DNA of 64,000 bases from Planoprotostelium fungivorum (taxonomy: Eukaryota; Evosea; Variosea; Cavosteliida; Cavosteliaceae), in NCBI GenBank assembly GCA_003024175.1, contig MDYQ01000207.1, forward strand, positions 186,001-250,000. The letters are read 5' to 3'. This document shows positions 46,762-57,891 of the stretch, in pieces. A program made the position numbers and the translations under genes. The notes under the pieces are model-generated. The model saw nothing but the letters and a program-made list of their open reading frames with translations. It did not search any database and was not told the origin of the DNA. Position 1 is the stretch's first letter; the number at the start of each line of letters is the position of its first letter.

Positions 46762-48231
46762 ATGGAATTCACTTGGTCAGAATGGCTCAAAAGCGTGAGT
46801 AGGACGTTGATCGACTTACGACTCGTAATGACAATCATTACAGCAACTCTTCACTACTCCTCTCCTCTATTGGAGAGATCTTTCAGGCCAAACTATCTTG
46901 ATCACTGGCGGTAATTCGGGTGAGTGGAGATCTCCATTCGAAACATCACTGATTTGCAGACAGGTTTGGGTTTAGAAGCTGCTAAACATCTAGCCAGTAT
47001 GAACCCGCAAAGAATCATCATCGCCTGCAGGGACACAAAGAAGGGAGATGTGAGGATTGTCTTTCCACCATTTTGACGTGACACCGTCGAAGGCAATCAA
47101 GGACTCTCTCATCGGTACCTCAGTCGAAATATGGCCCATCGATCTGGACGATTTCTCTTCTGTCACAGCCTTCATCCGCAGGTATCAGGTGAAGATCCTC
47201 ATTTTCATCGATCGAAACTGATCACCCGTTTCAGAAGAGCGGATACGACTTGGACATCTTCCTTTCCAATGCTGGAGTCGGTCATTCCACATTTAATGTC
47301 ACACGGGACGGCCATGAATCAACGTGAGATCCATCGTTCAAATGATGCCACCATCTCATCTTTCATCTCGTAAACATCACCGGAGAGAGTCAGTGACTCT
47401 TGCAGGATACAGACGAACCATCTGTCCAACACTCTATTGATACTCGGATTGTTACCTGTCTTAAGACAGACTGCAGAGAAGAAAGGTCAAGCGAGAATCG
47501 CTGTCACATCATCTGAGAGTGAGCTCATCTTTGGATCCGAAAAACGATTTAATTTGTATTTTATTCTAAATCTACAACGCAGTGCATCTCTTGACATCAT
47601 TTGTGGAGAAGAAATACATCGATGAAGATTTATTCGCAGCACTGGCCGACCGAGATAAATGCACAACCGCTCTGAACACAGAGAGGTGACATCATCGATG
47701 ATGTGATGATGACCTCACGGTGTCCTCAGGTATGGTGTGTCCAAATTGTTTCAAGTATACACTGTGAACGAACTAGCACCTCTTCTGTCGAAAGATAAGA
47801 TCGCCATACACTCTTTCACCCCCGGATTGTGTCACAGTGACATCGCTCGACTTCAGTGTGGGTCATCACTGCCATCTCTTTTTTTTTATTTTACCATCAA
47901 CCTCGTCATCACATCGCATCATCTCCCATCATCTCTGCATCGTTCACACCCACATGATGCGTATGTATGACCAGCAGCAGCACCACTGATGCAGAAGGTG
48001 GACTACGCCTTGAGAACCCTCCTCGGAAGAAGTGCAGAAGTTGGCAGCCGCACTCTCGTTCACGTTTGTGTCCACGAGTCTCTGCGAACGGACGCCGGTC
48101 CCAACGGCCGCTATTTTACCGATTGCAGAGAGAGAGGGTGGGTCATCATAAGAAAAGGATGCCACTGATGGGTATCGAAATCAGGACGAATCGCCAGGGA
48201 AGGGATAGACAAGTGGGAGGAAAAGTGGTGA
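46762..48231 (+). CDS. Short-chain dehydrogenase/reductase
   Basis: Seen: MEFTWSEWLKS, then the Rossmann motif ILITGGNSGLGLEAAKHL after one splice, RIIIACRD, EIWPIDLDDFSSV, LDIFLSNAGVG, QTNHLSNTLLILGLLPVL, RIAVTSSE, and the active-site YGVSKL (Tyr-x-x-x-Lys type with Ser before Lys). It then reads SFTPGLCHSDIARL and ends AREGIDKWEEKW. Known: extended/classical SDRs related to retinol dehydrogenases and WWOX reduce or oxidise small carbonyl or alcohol substrates with NAD(P). The catalytic Ser and Tyr/Lys are present. Substrate unknown. Eight or so short introns; one ends in TCTACAACGCAG. Confidence 0.85.
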
Positions 48232-48792
48232 AGCAGAGCGTTCAGTTGTTGATGAAATATGCTCCGGATATTGTCAGAGAGTCTGGTATCTCTGCTGACC
48301 TCTTGTGATGGAGAGGATTTTGGATAAAGAATGTCATCGTCACGAAGACTATATTCACACATCATGATTTCTAAATGCACACAAAAATGGTCCGTAATGT
48401 TTTAAAACTTCAAGTACTCAACCCGTCATCACGATAGAGCGATGTAGTAGAGGGCGGCCAAGAAGAGATTACCATGGACGCTGACGTCACAAGTATCTAT
48501 ATTCCCGAAAGTATCTTCCACGTCATCACTGCCGAGCAATGATCGTTGGGAGGAGAAGGAAAGATAAGAATCTTCTACAGCGAAAGATGAGGAGTGGACA
48601 GCTGGACGAGATTCTGAGTGTGATGATGATGAAGATAGGTGAACGAGAGAAGTGCAAGAGCATGCTTGGAAAACGAGTTTTTAAGAGAGAATCACCGTCT
48701 TCTCTTCAAGGTACATTTTTTGTCTTTGATGAGGATCAATAGTTATTCGTCCAGAGAGAAGTCAACGTTGAGACTGTTTATTACATGCGTGA
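48232..48792. other. Intergenic region between convergent genes
   Basis: 561 bp. An ATG at 48474 opens a 22-codon frame and 48539-48742 is open for 67 codons; neither shows a domain or a clean splice partner. Nothing else is recognised. Confidence 0.3.
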
Positions 48793-50494
48793 TCAAGATA
48801 CGAGCAACATTGCAATAACAATCAAAACAACACCTACGCTGACCACTGCATTCGATTCAGCTTGTGAGAGGGACACGATAAAATCTTATCACCTGCATTG
48901 GAGGCATTGCAGAGGAAGTCCGTGTAAGTGTTGGCGTTATACGATCGTCCATCCCGATTGGTATAATTGTAGCTCAGCCGGTATGTATCGATCCCATATG
49001 GTACAGGTACGGTGATCTTGAATTCAACCAACGGGGTAGCTCCTGAGAAGCTTACATTCTGCGAGCTACCCTGCTCATTGTAAAATGTGTAGCTTTCCTG
49101 TCGCAACATCAACTAGAGCATCGAAAGGCTCTCTCACCGAGGGAAGGAGACGAATGCAGGGATCGCTGATGCGTGTGAACGAGCCATGGTATACCTTATC
49201 ATTGGTTTTGCCGATTTGGAAGTTTGAAATGGGAGGGGGTTCATACCGACGGATGACTAAGATGAGCACCTTACCGTATGAATCTGGAAATCGATGAGAT
49301 AAAAGTGAAGGAGATGAAAATGCCTCACTGATGATGACAGGTGGACCCTGGCACTGCTTATCAATCAAGGTGTTTTGATTGACAGTGACCCGTCTTATAT
49401 TCTGGATGTTGTTTGCTTGGATGAAAACTCGCTCATCTGTTGCCTATCAGCCACAACCATCATCCATCTACACTCACTCTCGAAATAAGGTTCAGTGTCC
49501 GCCACGTTGAATGTGACAGAAGACAAGGTGACGTCAGCTGAAGAAGCATTGATGGAAGCGAGACTGAACGAGGTCGAGTTCATCGTAAGGGTGCTGTTGG
49601 GCGAAAAAGTGATCGAGCTAGCCAGAAGATTGACGGGAGACCGTACGGTGACGTTGACGGTATCGAAGGTGACGTATGATGCAGTGTTCCACAGGGTAAG
49701 AGGTGAAACAGAAGTGTTGGACATGGTGAGAACGGCAAAGGAAGATCTGGGACTGTAATAGTGAGAGATGGAGGCGGAGTCCACAATATCCCCGTTGATC
49801 GACATGCTGTCACTGTGACAAAGTCAGCTGAGATGATGAGACGATGGATGATAGATACTCACAAGTGCCACCCGAGTTGTGTTCGTGCTTTTGTCGATGA
49901 AGAGATGGACAAACCACTGCCTTGAACGGCTACAGAGTGACAGTAGAGGTCGAATGTCTCGTGCATGGCGATGTAGAGCGATGCGTTAGAAAAGGTGAGC
50001 TGGCTGACGGACAGACGACTATTCAATGGCACGAGAGAAGAGCCGCCAGAGATGAAGATGGACGATGAAGAAGAAGAATCGGTCTGATAGAAGAGCTGAG
50101 CCTCGTTGATGAGCGTGATGGAAGAGATCTGGTGGAACGTGTCAGTGTTGGCGTGCGGAAGTTGAAATTCTCACGTTTGTTTCGCCGGAGGAGATGGTGA
50201 CGTGAGAGCCATCGACAGTCAGCTGAGAAAGAGATACGTTGGTGTCGATCTCGACGCCATAAGAGGTAGTACCCAGAGAGATGATGGCTGTGTCGCCAGC
50301 AGAAGGAACCTGGAACAAGTCACGAACGAGTCGGGTCGAATACACACCACTCCAGAGTCCCAGCAGTAAGAAGTGTTGAAGGCGACGTTGCCTCCGTGAG
50401 CATAACAGCCGTACGTGTTCCGCCAGGACATCGTGGCCGCATGAGCGATGCTGAGACCCAGAAGGATGCAGAAGAGGAGGTCGTACTGTCTCAT
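48793..50494 (-). CDS. GPI-anchored surface protein, beta-helix-like
   Basis: Seen: signal peptide MRQYDLLFCILLGLSIAHA, Cys-rich start (YGCYAHGGNVAF), then many short beta-strand repeats rich in Ser/Thr/Asn (SQLTVDGSHVTISSGET, SRLSVSQLTFSNASLYIA, SSADVTLSSVTFNVADT) like a parallel beta-helix. Near the C-terminus, VSFSGATPLVEFKITVPVPY resembles an IPT strand pattern. The final exon, after an intron near 48860-48890, encodes AESNAVVSVGVVLIVIAMLLVS and stop: a small-residue omega site plus hydrophobic tail, typical of GPI attachment. Known: such proteins act in adhesion or recognition. Ligand unknown. No homologous family recognised. Confidence 0.65.
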
Positions 50495-51158
50495 GTCGGA
50501 GGCAAGAGAAGAATGTTCGTCGGCGACGGAAAGAGAACGCGTATAGATCTATCTGTGTCCACACACACTTAGATCTGAAACCTAATCCGGAAGGGTGAAG
50601 CAAAGGACCAATTCGTACCGGAATCGGAAGTCGATTAAGTCTTCCTATCGGTGGGCTTAGATCTTTTCTTCCCATTCTTCATTGTGAATACCACTGATGT
50701 CTCAGCTGAGTAGGAGAACACTCCATAGCGGTGTGGAATGGATCGAATGTGGATTCGTGACCGAATTTCCTGCGTCAATCGCGCAGGTTTCGTTTCTATT
50801 CATACGGAGGCCTCAGACTGAGTCCTAAAGGGTGCTGTCTCTGTTGATGTACACGCAGCCGCGCCTTGATCTCGCACATGCAGATTCGCAGGGTTCAAAT
50901 TCTCGCGGTCGGAAACATACATCTTGACCCCTTACATTGGATATGATCTCTCCATCTCCTCCCGTCTCTGGTGGATAATTGGTTATCCTCTTACGAAAAG
51001 AAGTTGTTCGGTCGCGTTGTTGAGAGAAATGCTTATCATTCGTATCTTAGCTCCATCATGTCATATGATGCAAATCACCGAGTGGCCACATTGACTCTAC
51101 AACTCTCTCTTGTCCGCGATGACTCATCCTCTACGATGACTCATCCTCTACGAAACAT
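50495..51158. other. Intergenic region with a short direct repeat
   Basis: 664 bp between two minus-strand genes. It contains a 17-bp direct repeat GATGACTCATCCTCTAC at about 51118-51151. An open frame at 50971-51192 is unsupported. A GGTTCAAAT string at about 50891 was examined as a tRNA T-loop and rejected. Confidence 0.4.
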
Positions 51159-52873
51159 TTATTGGTCATCGATGATGACAGACCACGGGTGATCGACTTC
51201 TCCATACTGTATGGCCATGATCCTGTCCACAACTCTCCTCGCCAGCGGACCGATGGTGGCTGATGGATCTTCCACGTTGATTGGAATGTCATAGTCCTTG
51301 TCGTTGAAGTGGATCTGCTTCACCGGGCTGACAATGGCAGCCGTCCCCGCGCCAAATATCTCCATTAGTCTCTTCTCTTCGATCGCCTTGATGACCTCGG
51401 CCATCTTGACCGGGCGTTCGGTCACCTGCCATGATGATGAGCCGAAGACATCATGTGACGTGGAAACACTCACTTGAAACTCGTTCCACTCCTTTACGAT
51501 GGTTAAGATGGAATCACGAGTCACGCCGGGTAGGATGGAACCGTCTAGAGGGGGTGTGACGAGTTCTAATTTTCCTGTCGTGTGTCAGAGACAAACGGAC
51601 GGGTTGGCTTCACCTTCTTCGTTCTTCCAGAAGAGGAACAAGTTCATGGTACCGACTTCGGTGAGGTAATGTTGATCGCTGAAGAGCCACAATATCTGCG
51701 AGTAGCCTCTCTTCATCGCATTCTGTTGAGGTAAAATACCACCGGCGTAATTACTGCGGTGGGGTGAGTCTCACTACAACGAGACGGTCCGAATCATTGT
51801 GACGTGGAAATTTCGTGGAAATTCGAAATTACGTATCATGAGGGACTCACGCTCCGAGTTTGTAAGAGCCGGTACCGCCGGGCCAGGCCCTGACGTTGAT
51901 GTGGTCAGCCAAGAGTTTCACTGGTTTGAAACCGTCGGGGTAGTAAGGTCCGACAGGTGAGCAGATGACAAACATTTTCGCCGCGTTAGGTGGACTGACG
52001 CCTGCCGTCCGTCAGATTACAACGAGCCATTTGTCGTTTTCCTCACCGAGGGACTCTTGGTTACCGATGAGAGTGGGTCTGAGGTAGAGACTGTAACCCT
52101 TTTCGGAAGGAATCCAATCTTGATCGACGCGGAGGAGAGCTTTGATGCACTCCGTCACGCCTTCAGGGTTTAAAGTCTGTCACACGATCAGATGATGTGT
52201 CGTGGATCACGATGATGATGCGACTCACGGGTAAGGCCAAACGTCTGGCCGAATTGTTCATCCTCTCGAAATTTTTGTCGGGTCTGAAGAGGCGGACTCT
52301 TCCTTCCTTGTCTTTGTATGCCTTCATACCTTCGAAGAGCTGCATGATGAATCAGACATCGAAACGACCATCCATCGGATGACAAAGTACCTGGATGGCG
52401 TAATGAAGGGAGCACGACGCAGGTGAGATGGACAAGTTTCCATAAGGAGTGATCTTGGGTGCCTCCCAACCATTTTCAACCGACCAGTCTACTGTCAACA
52501 TGTGATCCGTAAATTCTTTTCCAAAGACGAGCTGTCAAGACATCAGTCTGAGGGTAATTTGAGATATGGATCGATGAGAATGAAATAGGTATCCACCTTT
52601 TGATGGGGTGTCTTTGGCTTGGGGTGTGTGGTCTTTTGGACAGTCAGTTTGCTGACGTCAATATATCTGATAAATGAATCAATGAAACGTCGTCAGACAG
52701 AGTCAAATACGATAAAGATGACAATTCTAGAAGCCATCGTCGCCGCATCCCCTCCAACAAACGTGATTGAATCAAATCTCTCACGTATTGTTGGGTGTAG
52801 AATAAGACCGAACGGCTCCTCTTTGGAAACATGGCGCTCTCAGCAGCCCGCGTGAGCCGATCACTCTCTGCAT
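51159..52873 (-). CDS. BCAT: Branched-chain amino acid aminotransferase, probably mitochondrial
   Basis: Seen: ATG 52873 gives [20 protein letters not shown] ... RSYST, an Arg-rich presequence without acids, chosen because its frame joins correctly to [10 protein letters not shown]. Then [64 protein letters not shown], the PLP-lysine motif [42 protein letters not shown], and [12 protein letters not shown]. It ends [10 protein letters not shown]. Known: fold-type IV PLP enzyme that transaminates Leu, Ile and Val. All key residues are kept. Two introns (about 51763-51850 and 52003-52047) carry CTCGTTGTA-type repeats. Confidence 0.93.
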
Positions 52874-52995
52874 GTTCCGCTCTCAGATGTTTTCCCTTGT
52901 TTCTTTCGTTTGTAATCCGACTTGTCGTTGAGATATCTTAAAGGTGAAAAAAGTCGAGTAAAACACAAGATAGAAAGAAGGAAGCGACAGTCAGC

Positions 52996-53620
52996 ATGGC
53001 AGGTCCTCAATCGCGTGGAAAGAAGAGCGCTGGAAACAGTGGCGCGAAGAAGATCAAGACAAAGAGGAGGTGGATGATGATGATAGTGATGTGGGAGAAT
53101 GATGGAGAGTAGAACGCTGGATATGGATCAGATCTGGCACGAATTACAGCCTGAAAAGGTTGACAAATCGAAGCAAGATAGAACGGAGTTCGATGAGGAT
53201 AAACCAGGATTGGGACAGTACTACTGCATGGCCTGCAGCCGATATTTCTCCGGGCAAAAGACCTTAGAGGCTCATTACGCTCAGAAGAATCACAAGCGAA
53301 GGTGACGAAGTCTATTCCATTTTGATTGACATCTTCATTCGCAAACACATCTTTCTCCTTTCCTCTCTTCTCGTCAACTGATTTTTCTCTTTAGAGTCAA
53401 GGAATTGAAGAAGGAGAAGCCATATTCCACGGAAGATGCATACCTCCCCATAGACAACGGAAAGCCCCTCAGAAGAGGAGATGAGATGACGACCGAAGTG
53501 AAGACACCCGCGATGAAGGCCGATGAGGTCCGCAAGGTCTTAGAGGCCATGACATCAGAGACGACAAAGGTGCCCGCAGTGGTCGAGGACAATAGAATGT
53601 CAACTATGACGATCGAGTGA
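52996..53620 (+). CDS. ZNF593/Bud20-type zinc finger protein
   Basis: Seen: basic N-terminus MAGPQSRGKKSAGNSGAKK, an intron, LDMDQIWHELQPEK, PGLGQYYCMACSRYFSG, TLEAHYAQKNHKRR, then a second intron and VKELKKEKPYSTEDAY. This matches the U1-type C2H2 finger (C-x2-C ... H-x5-H) with the family's flanking PGLGQ and VK.L motifs. Known: Bud20/ZNF593 shuttles pre-60S ribosomal subunits out of the nucleus. Length about 140 residues is usual, with a short acidic C-terminal extension ending STMTIE. It converges with DNA ligase I, the stops being 43 bp apart. Confidence 0.9.
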
Positions 53621-53663
53621 TGAGACGTTTCATTTATTGTAGAGGTGTGTCCCCGTGAAGAGA

Positions 53664-56600
53664 TTATTCATCATCCTCCTCCTTCTGGTTCGAATGGTTG
53701 ATCTTCTGTCTGCGATACATCTCTGCCACCTGTACATTTCAACATTTCAATTCCGTTTCTCCTCAGAAAAAAGAAATCGTACACATTTTCTTTCAAATCG
53801 AGAAAAAATATCAAATTTCGTGAAAAACTTGTGAAAATTTTCACGAAAGCGATGGTAAAAGAGAATAAAGTCGATTTTCTCCCCCTTATCGAACCATTTT
53901 TCCCCCTGCATCTCACCTGTTCCGAGTTTGTCGCCTGCTCCGGCGTCTTATCTTCTCTCGTTCGAATGTAACGAGGAAATCTCAGCGCCACTCCCTTGTT
54001 CGCGTCACACAGACCCATCGCCGCCTTGTGAACCGGAGAGATGCTCAAATCGGCCGCCTTGACCTCCCACACGACGACGGGTTCGAACCACACATCGGGT
54101 GCCACCTTCTAAAGTCAATCTTCACCTCTTCACCTCTTCACCTTCTCTCCGTAAGCGTAGTAGCCCCTCGGTTTGTCTATGACGTGGGATTTCATCTGAT
54201 TGAAACTCGTCTGGAGCCCTTCGTCTGACAGACCAGTGCCGATCTTTGTGACGGATTGGTATGATTCAGAGTCTTCGTCGTAGCAGGCTAAGAGGTAGCC
54301 TCCATAGACGCCCGTTCGTTTGCCCCTGCCGTAGTAGGCACCGATGACGACGAGGTCGAGGGAATCACCCAAACCTTCGATGTAATCCTTCTTGACCTGA
54401 TAAAGATTAAAACGAAATAAAATGGATTTATGACTCACCTTGAGCCAATTGGTCGAACGTTTCGATGGTTCGTAGTTGTCCTTGTCTAATCGTTTGATCA
54501 TGAGGCCTTCACAGTTACCCTCTATGGCCTTATCTAAGAAGATCTGAATGTCCTCGACAGAGTTCGTGTCCATGTAATCGGCAAATTTAAATTCTCCGGG
54601 GACGGCCTGGAAGGACTCCAACAGAGCCCTCCTCCTCTCTTCGAGCGTAGAGTGGATGTAAGATTTACCGTTGAGGTAGAGGAGATCGAAAGCGTATAGA
54701 CACACTTGGACCTTGATGTCGCTGATGATGACTCCCTGTCGGACGTCAGAGGTGGTGTGACGTCATCGCTCTCACCTTTCTGGCTCGAGTGGTTAACAAT
54801 TGGAAGGTGAGAATTTTGTCATTGACACGATCGTAAGCTACGGCCTCACAGTCTAAGATGAAAGAAGTGACTCCTTCCTTACACGCCTGGTGATATCGTC
54901 AGTCTACAACGTTGTAGATGGTCACCTTCGGTAGGTTGGCGATGAGGTCCGGATATTTACCGGTGTTATCTTCCAGGTTTCTGCTGTAGATCTTGATCGT
55001 ACCATCTTCTAATCTGTGTATCTGTGCCCTCTCTCCGTCGTACTTGTATTCACATGTGAATTTAGAGTCTTCGAACCGATCCAGAGCGTCACTGATACCT
55101 GGGAGGGTCAGGAGTGGCTCGTTGTAGATGTATGTCACCGGTCGTCGGCTGGGCGAGCATGGGGTGCACCGGCGTTCCCGCCAAAAGATGGCAGTGGGTG
55201 CGTAACTCGTCGATGCCATACTCGAGTAACTTTGGGATGAGAATATCGTAATTTGGGACTTCAGACTGGATTGATCTTAGAATCTCGTTGGCCTGCTTGA
55301 TTCTGGCTTCTACGTCCGAATGTTTTCCTTGACTTTTCACGTTCTCTGAACGAGTTTGAGAAGGCGGGAAAAATTCGAGGAAAATTCTCACCGGGGGGAT
55401 TCTGTGCAACGGCGGAGGCGATGGCGGCGATGATCGTCTTCTCAGCTAGCCCGATACGTAACTTGCCGGACAATGAACGTACGACATACTGAGCCTCCTT
55501 GTCTCTACAACTGACCAACAGTCCCCTGATCATGTCTTGCTTCTTCTTCACACTCTGTACATCGTGAGAAGAAAGAAAGAAAATAGAAATAAATCACCGA
55601 TTGGCCTTGTAGACTGGCGATTTCTTTGAATTTTGCGTACACGGCCTTGATGGTCAATTTGGCTGGGGTGAACATCATCTTCTGGTTCGATCGACTCGAC
55701 TGCCTTCCTTCAGTTCCGTCGAAAATGGGTGACGTGATCACCTGAGCGACGGAGCCGAGATCGCCAAGTTCTTGGTACGAAGATTTGACGCTGGCGAGTG
55801 TTCTGCCCGTGGCTTCTGCGATGGCTTTCATCAAGGTGGAATCTCCGATACCCAATTCGAGTCCTTCGTAGGCTGGTGCGAGCTGAATGATTGAGTGATG
55901 ATCATTCGATGATGGTGATGATGATCGAGATGATCTTGGAGATGATCGTAGTGATCGATCGTGATGATGATAGTGGTGATGGTCGAAATGATCACAAACG
56001 ATGAGATGGTGATGACAAAATGATCTGATGAGATGACGATCATGATGATGATGGAGATGACGATGTGATGATGAGAATGATGAGAGAGCCACCTTGTTGA
56101 TGGACAGATAGACGGCGGCCAACAGATCGTCCGGAGTTAAGACGATGATGGAACGGAAGAGGTTGCTGAGGAGAGTGATCATACGTAACCTTCCCCTGTC
56201 CTTCTCGATCTGCTCAAAGATATCGGCCAGGGCCATGTAAGGGACTCTGTCAGACTGTCAGCATACAAAGGGAGGATAATGGCTGGTTGTAGATCGACGT
56301 TCGACTCACAATTCTCCCTTCTTCCATATAGCGTGCTTGATGGGGTCGTAATTCTTGCTCAATCTAAAGTGTGTCATCAGAGACGATGCGATCATGCATG
56401 ATGTGATCTTGACTCACGCTAAGATGGAATATTGTGTCGAAGGAGCATCTGCAGTCACTTTGCTCTCTTCTGCCTCTTCCTTCTTTCCTTTCACGTTGAA
56501 GAAATTGTGTATCTTCTTCTCCTCCTTTTCCTTCTCTTCTTCCTCTTCTTTCTTCTCTTCCTTGATCTTCTCCTTGGGGTTTTTCTCTTCCTTGACTTTC

Positions 56601-57335
56601 TTCTCTTCCTTCTTTTTGGCTGGAGATTTGACAGGGGAGGTAGGTTTCTCTTCTTTCATTGCTTCTTCTCCCTTCTCCTCCTCTTTCTTCTCTTTCTTTC
56701 CTCTCTTTGTCTCTTTCTTCTCTTCCTTCTTCTTTCCTCCTCTCTTCTTCTTGGCGGGGGATTTTGGTGGTTCTTCCACTTCCATCTTGTCTTCTTTCAC
56801 CTCTTCCTTCTTCTCCTCCTCCTTCTCCTCTTTCTTCTCTTCTTTCTTTCCTCCTCTCTTCTTCGGCGATGGTTTCGTTGGCTCATTTTTCTCTTCATCC
56901 TTCTCCTCCTTCTTCACCTTCTTCTTCGATGGTGACTTTGATGGGGATTTTGAGGGACTCTTCTGTGAGCTCTTCGACTTGACATCCTCTTTATCGTGTG
57001 AAGCCAATTCTTCATCGAGATCCGATGTGATCTTCTCTTCTTCCGCCTTTCTTTTCAATCTTCGACGAGCTGACGTCGTATGAGATGTGAATCTCATGTG
57101 ATGATGGGATCTCACGAGACGCAGCGGCAGCGGCAGGAACAGTTGCTTCTTTTAACGGTTCCACTGCCGGGGCGGGATCTGTTTGCTTCTCTGATTTCTT
57201 CGAGAAGAATGACCTGCGAAATGTGAGCATCACGTGCTGAAATCATGTTCACAAAGTCACTCACGAAAGACTCTTTTGAGTTTCTGTAAAGGATTAGAAG
57301 GGTATATAGAAGATGAAGAGAAACCCACTCGACAT
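53664..57335 (-). CDS. LIG1: DNA ligase I (ATP-dependent)
   Basis: Seen: M-S-K then TQKSLSSFFSKK, a PCNA-binding PIP box (Q-x-x-L-x-x-F-F) whose codons are split over three exons including a 19-nt microexon (57265-57283). A long Lys/Glu/Pro tract (about 230 residues) has repeated SPSK and KKEEK motifs. The DNA-binding domain includes [19 protein letters not shown]. The adenylation motif is [12 protein letters not shown] (Lys nucleophile), followed by [51 protein letters not shown] and the OB domain. It ends [10 protein letters not shown]. Known: joins Okazaki fragments and repair nicks. All catalytic motifs are intact. Four introns carry CTACAAC/GTTGTAG repeats and one (about 55881-56092) is made of GATGATGATC triplets. 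Confidence 0.95.
54887..54925 (-). repeat. LIG1 intron built around a perfect palindrome
   Basis: A 39-nt intron (minus: GTGACCATCTACAACG ... ATATCACCAG) whose centre TCTACAACGTTGTAGA (54903-54918) is a perfect 16-nt palindrome of the repeat core. Confidence 0.7.
55101..55130 (-). repeat. LIG1 intron copy of a 30-nt repeat shared with ASCC3
   Basis: Read on the minus strand this stretch begins CATCTACAACGAGCC and ends CTGACCCTCCC, directly before the acceptor AG. It is identical over 30 nt to 39003-39032 in ASCC3, where it also sits just before the acceptor. Confidence 0.75.
55881..56092 (-). repeat. Triplet-rich LIG1 intron
   Basis: About 210 nt of imperfect GATGATGATC/GATCGTGATGATG units between coding exons. 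Similar GATCATCATCACGATC tracts fill RIC1 introns near 17690-17760 and 17895-18000 and a PAN3 intron near 59105-59175. Confidence 0.6.
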
Positions 57336-57891
57336 GTCGTCTGTTCGTTGTTAAAAATCTGATTTCCCGCGTCTTTTCTTCGCTATTGTCACGTGACGCA
57401 CAACCGTCACCAGCAACAGTTACGACTTCATAGACATAATGACTTTCATCTACTCTATCATCCTCATTAAGAGTTTGAACTCTTCACTTCCTCACTAGTA
57501 CATGTCCAAATGTTACCTGCACATCATCAGCTTCTTCATAAGATGTGGGTAGACGGGAGAAGTAGATCCAACACAGACGTGAATATCGAGTGGATCTCTA
57601 AAGAACACGGTATCGCTCGTGCGAGGTGTACCACCCCGTGAAAATAAAATGAAATAATCAAGTTGAAGATTGATTCCATTCAAAAACAAAAGCAAACATC
57701 TGATGATGGCTAACGCTGGGTAACCATCACCATCCTCGATGTCTATTGACACTCTTGCACCAGAACACAGATATGCAGGTATTTCTCGACGACGGGAAAC
57801 TGTTTCTACGGTAATCAATGCAATTTTCAACATTCTCGTGTTCCTGAAGAACAGCCACCCTCTTCTTGTGAGAACTCCGACTCCATTTTGG
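57336..57891. other. Divergent intergenic region, LIG1 / PAN3
   Basis: 556 bp. A minus-strand frame at 57513-57833 (106 codons, no intron, no domain) is open and could be a small gene, but a plus frame reading into PAN3 overlaps it. Neither is supported enough to call. Confidence 0.3.

Noticed and set aside
50865-50915. Possible tRNA because of GGGTTCAAATTC
   Set aside because: The flanks do not pair as a T stem, and no D arm, anticodon arm or acceptor stem could be built.
56355-57083. 242-codon Ser/Phe-rich plus-strand frame
   Set aside because: It is the complement of the Lys/Glu-rich linker of DNA ligase I.
57513-57833. Small minus-strand gene between LIG1 and PAN3
   Set aside because: 106 open codons without domain, codon or splice evidence, overlapping the 5' side of PAN3; left as unsupported.
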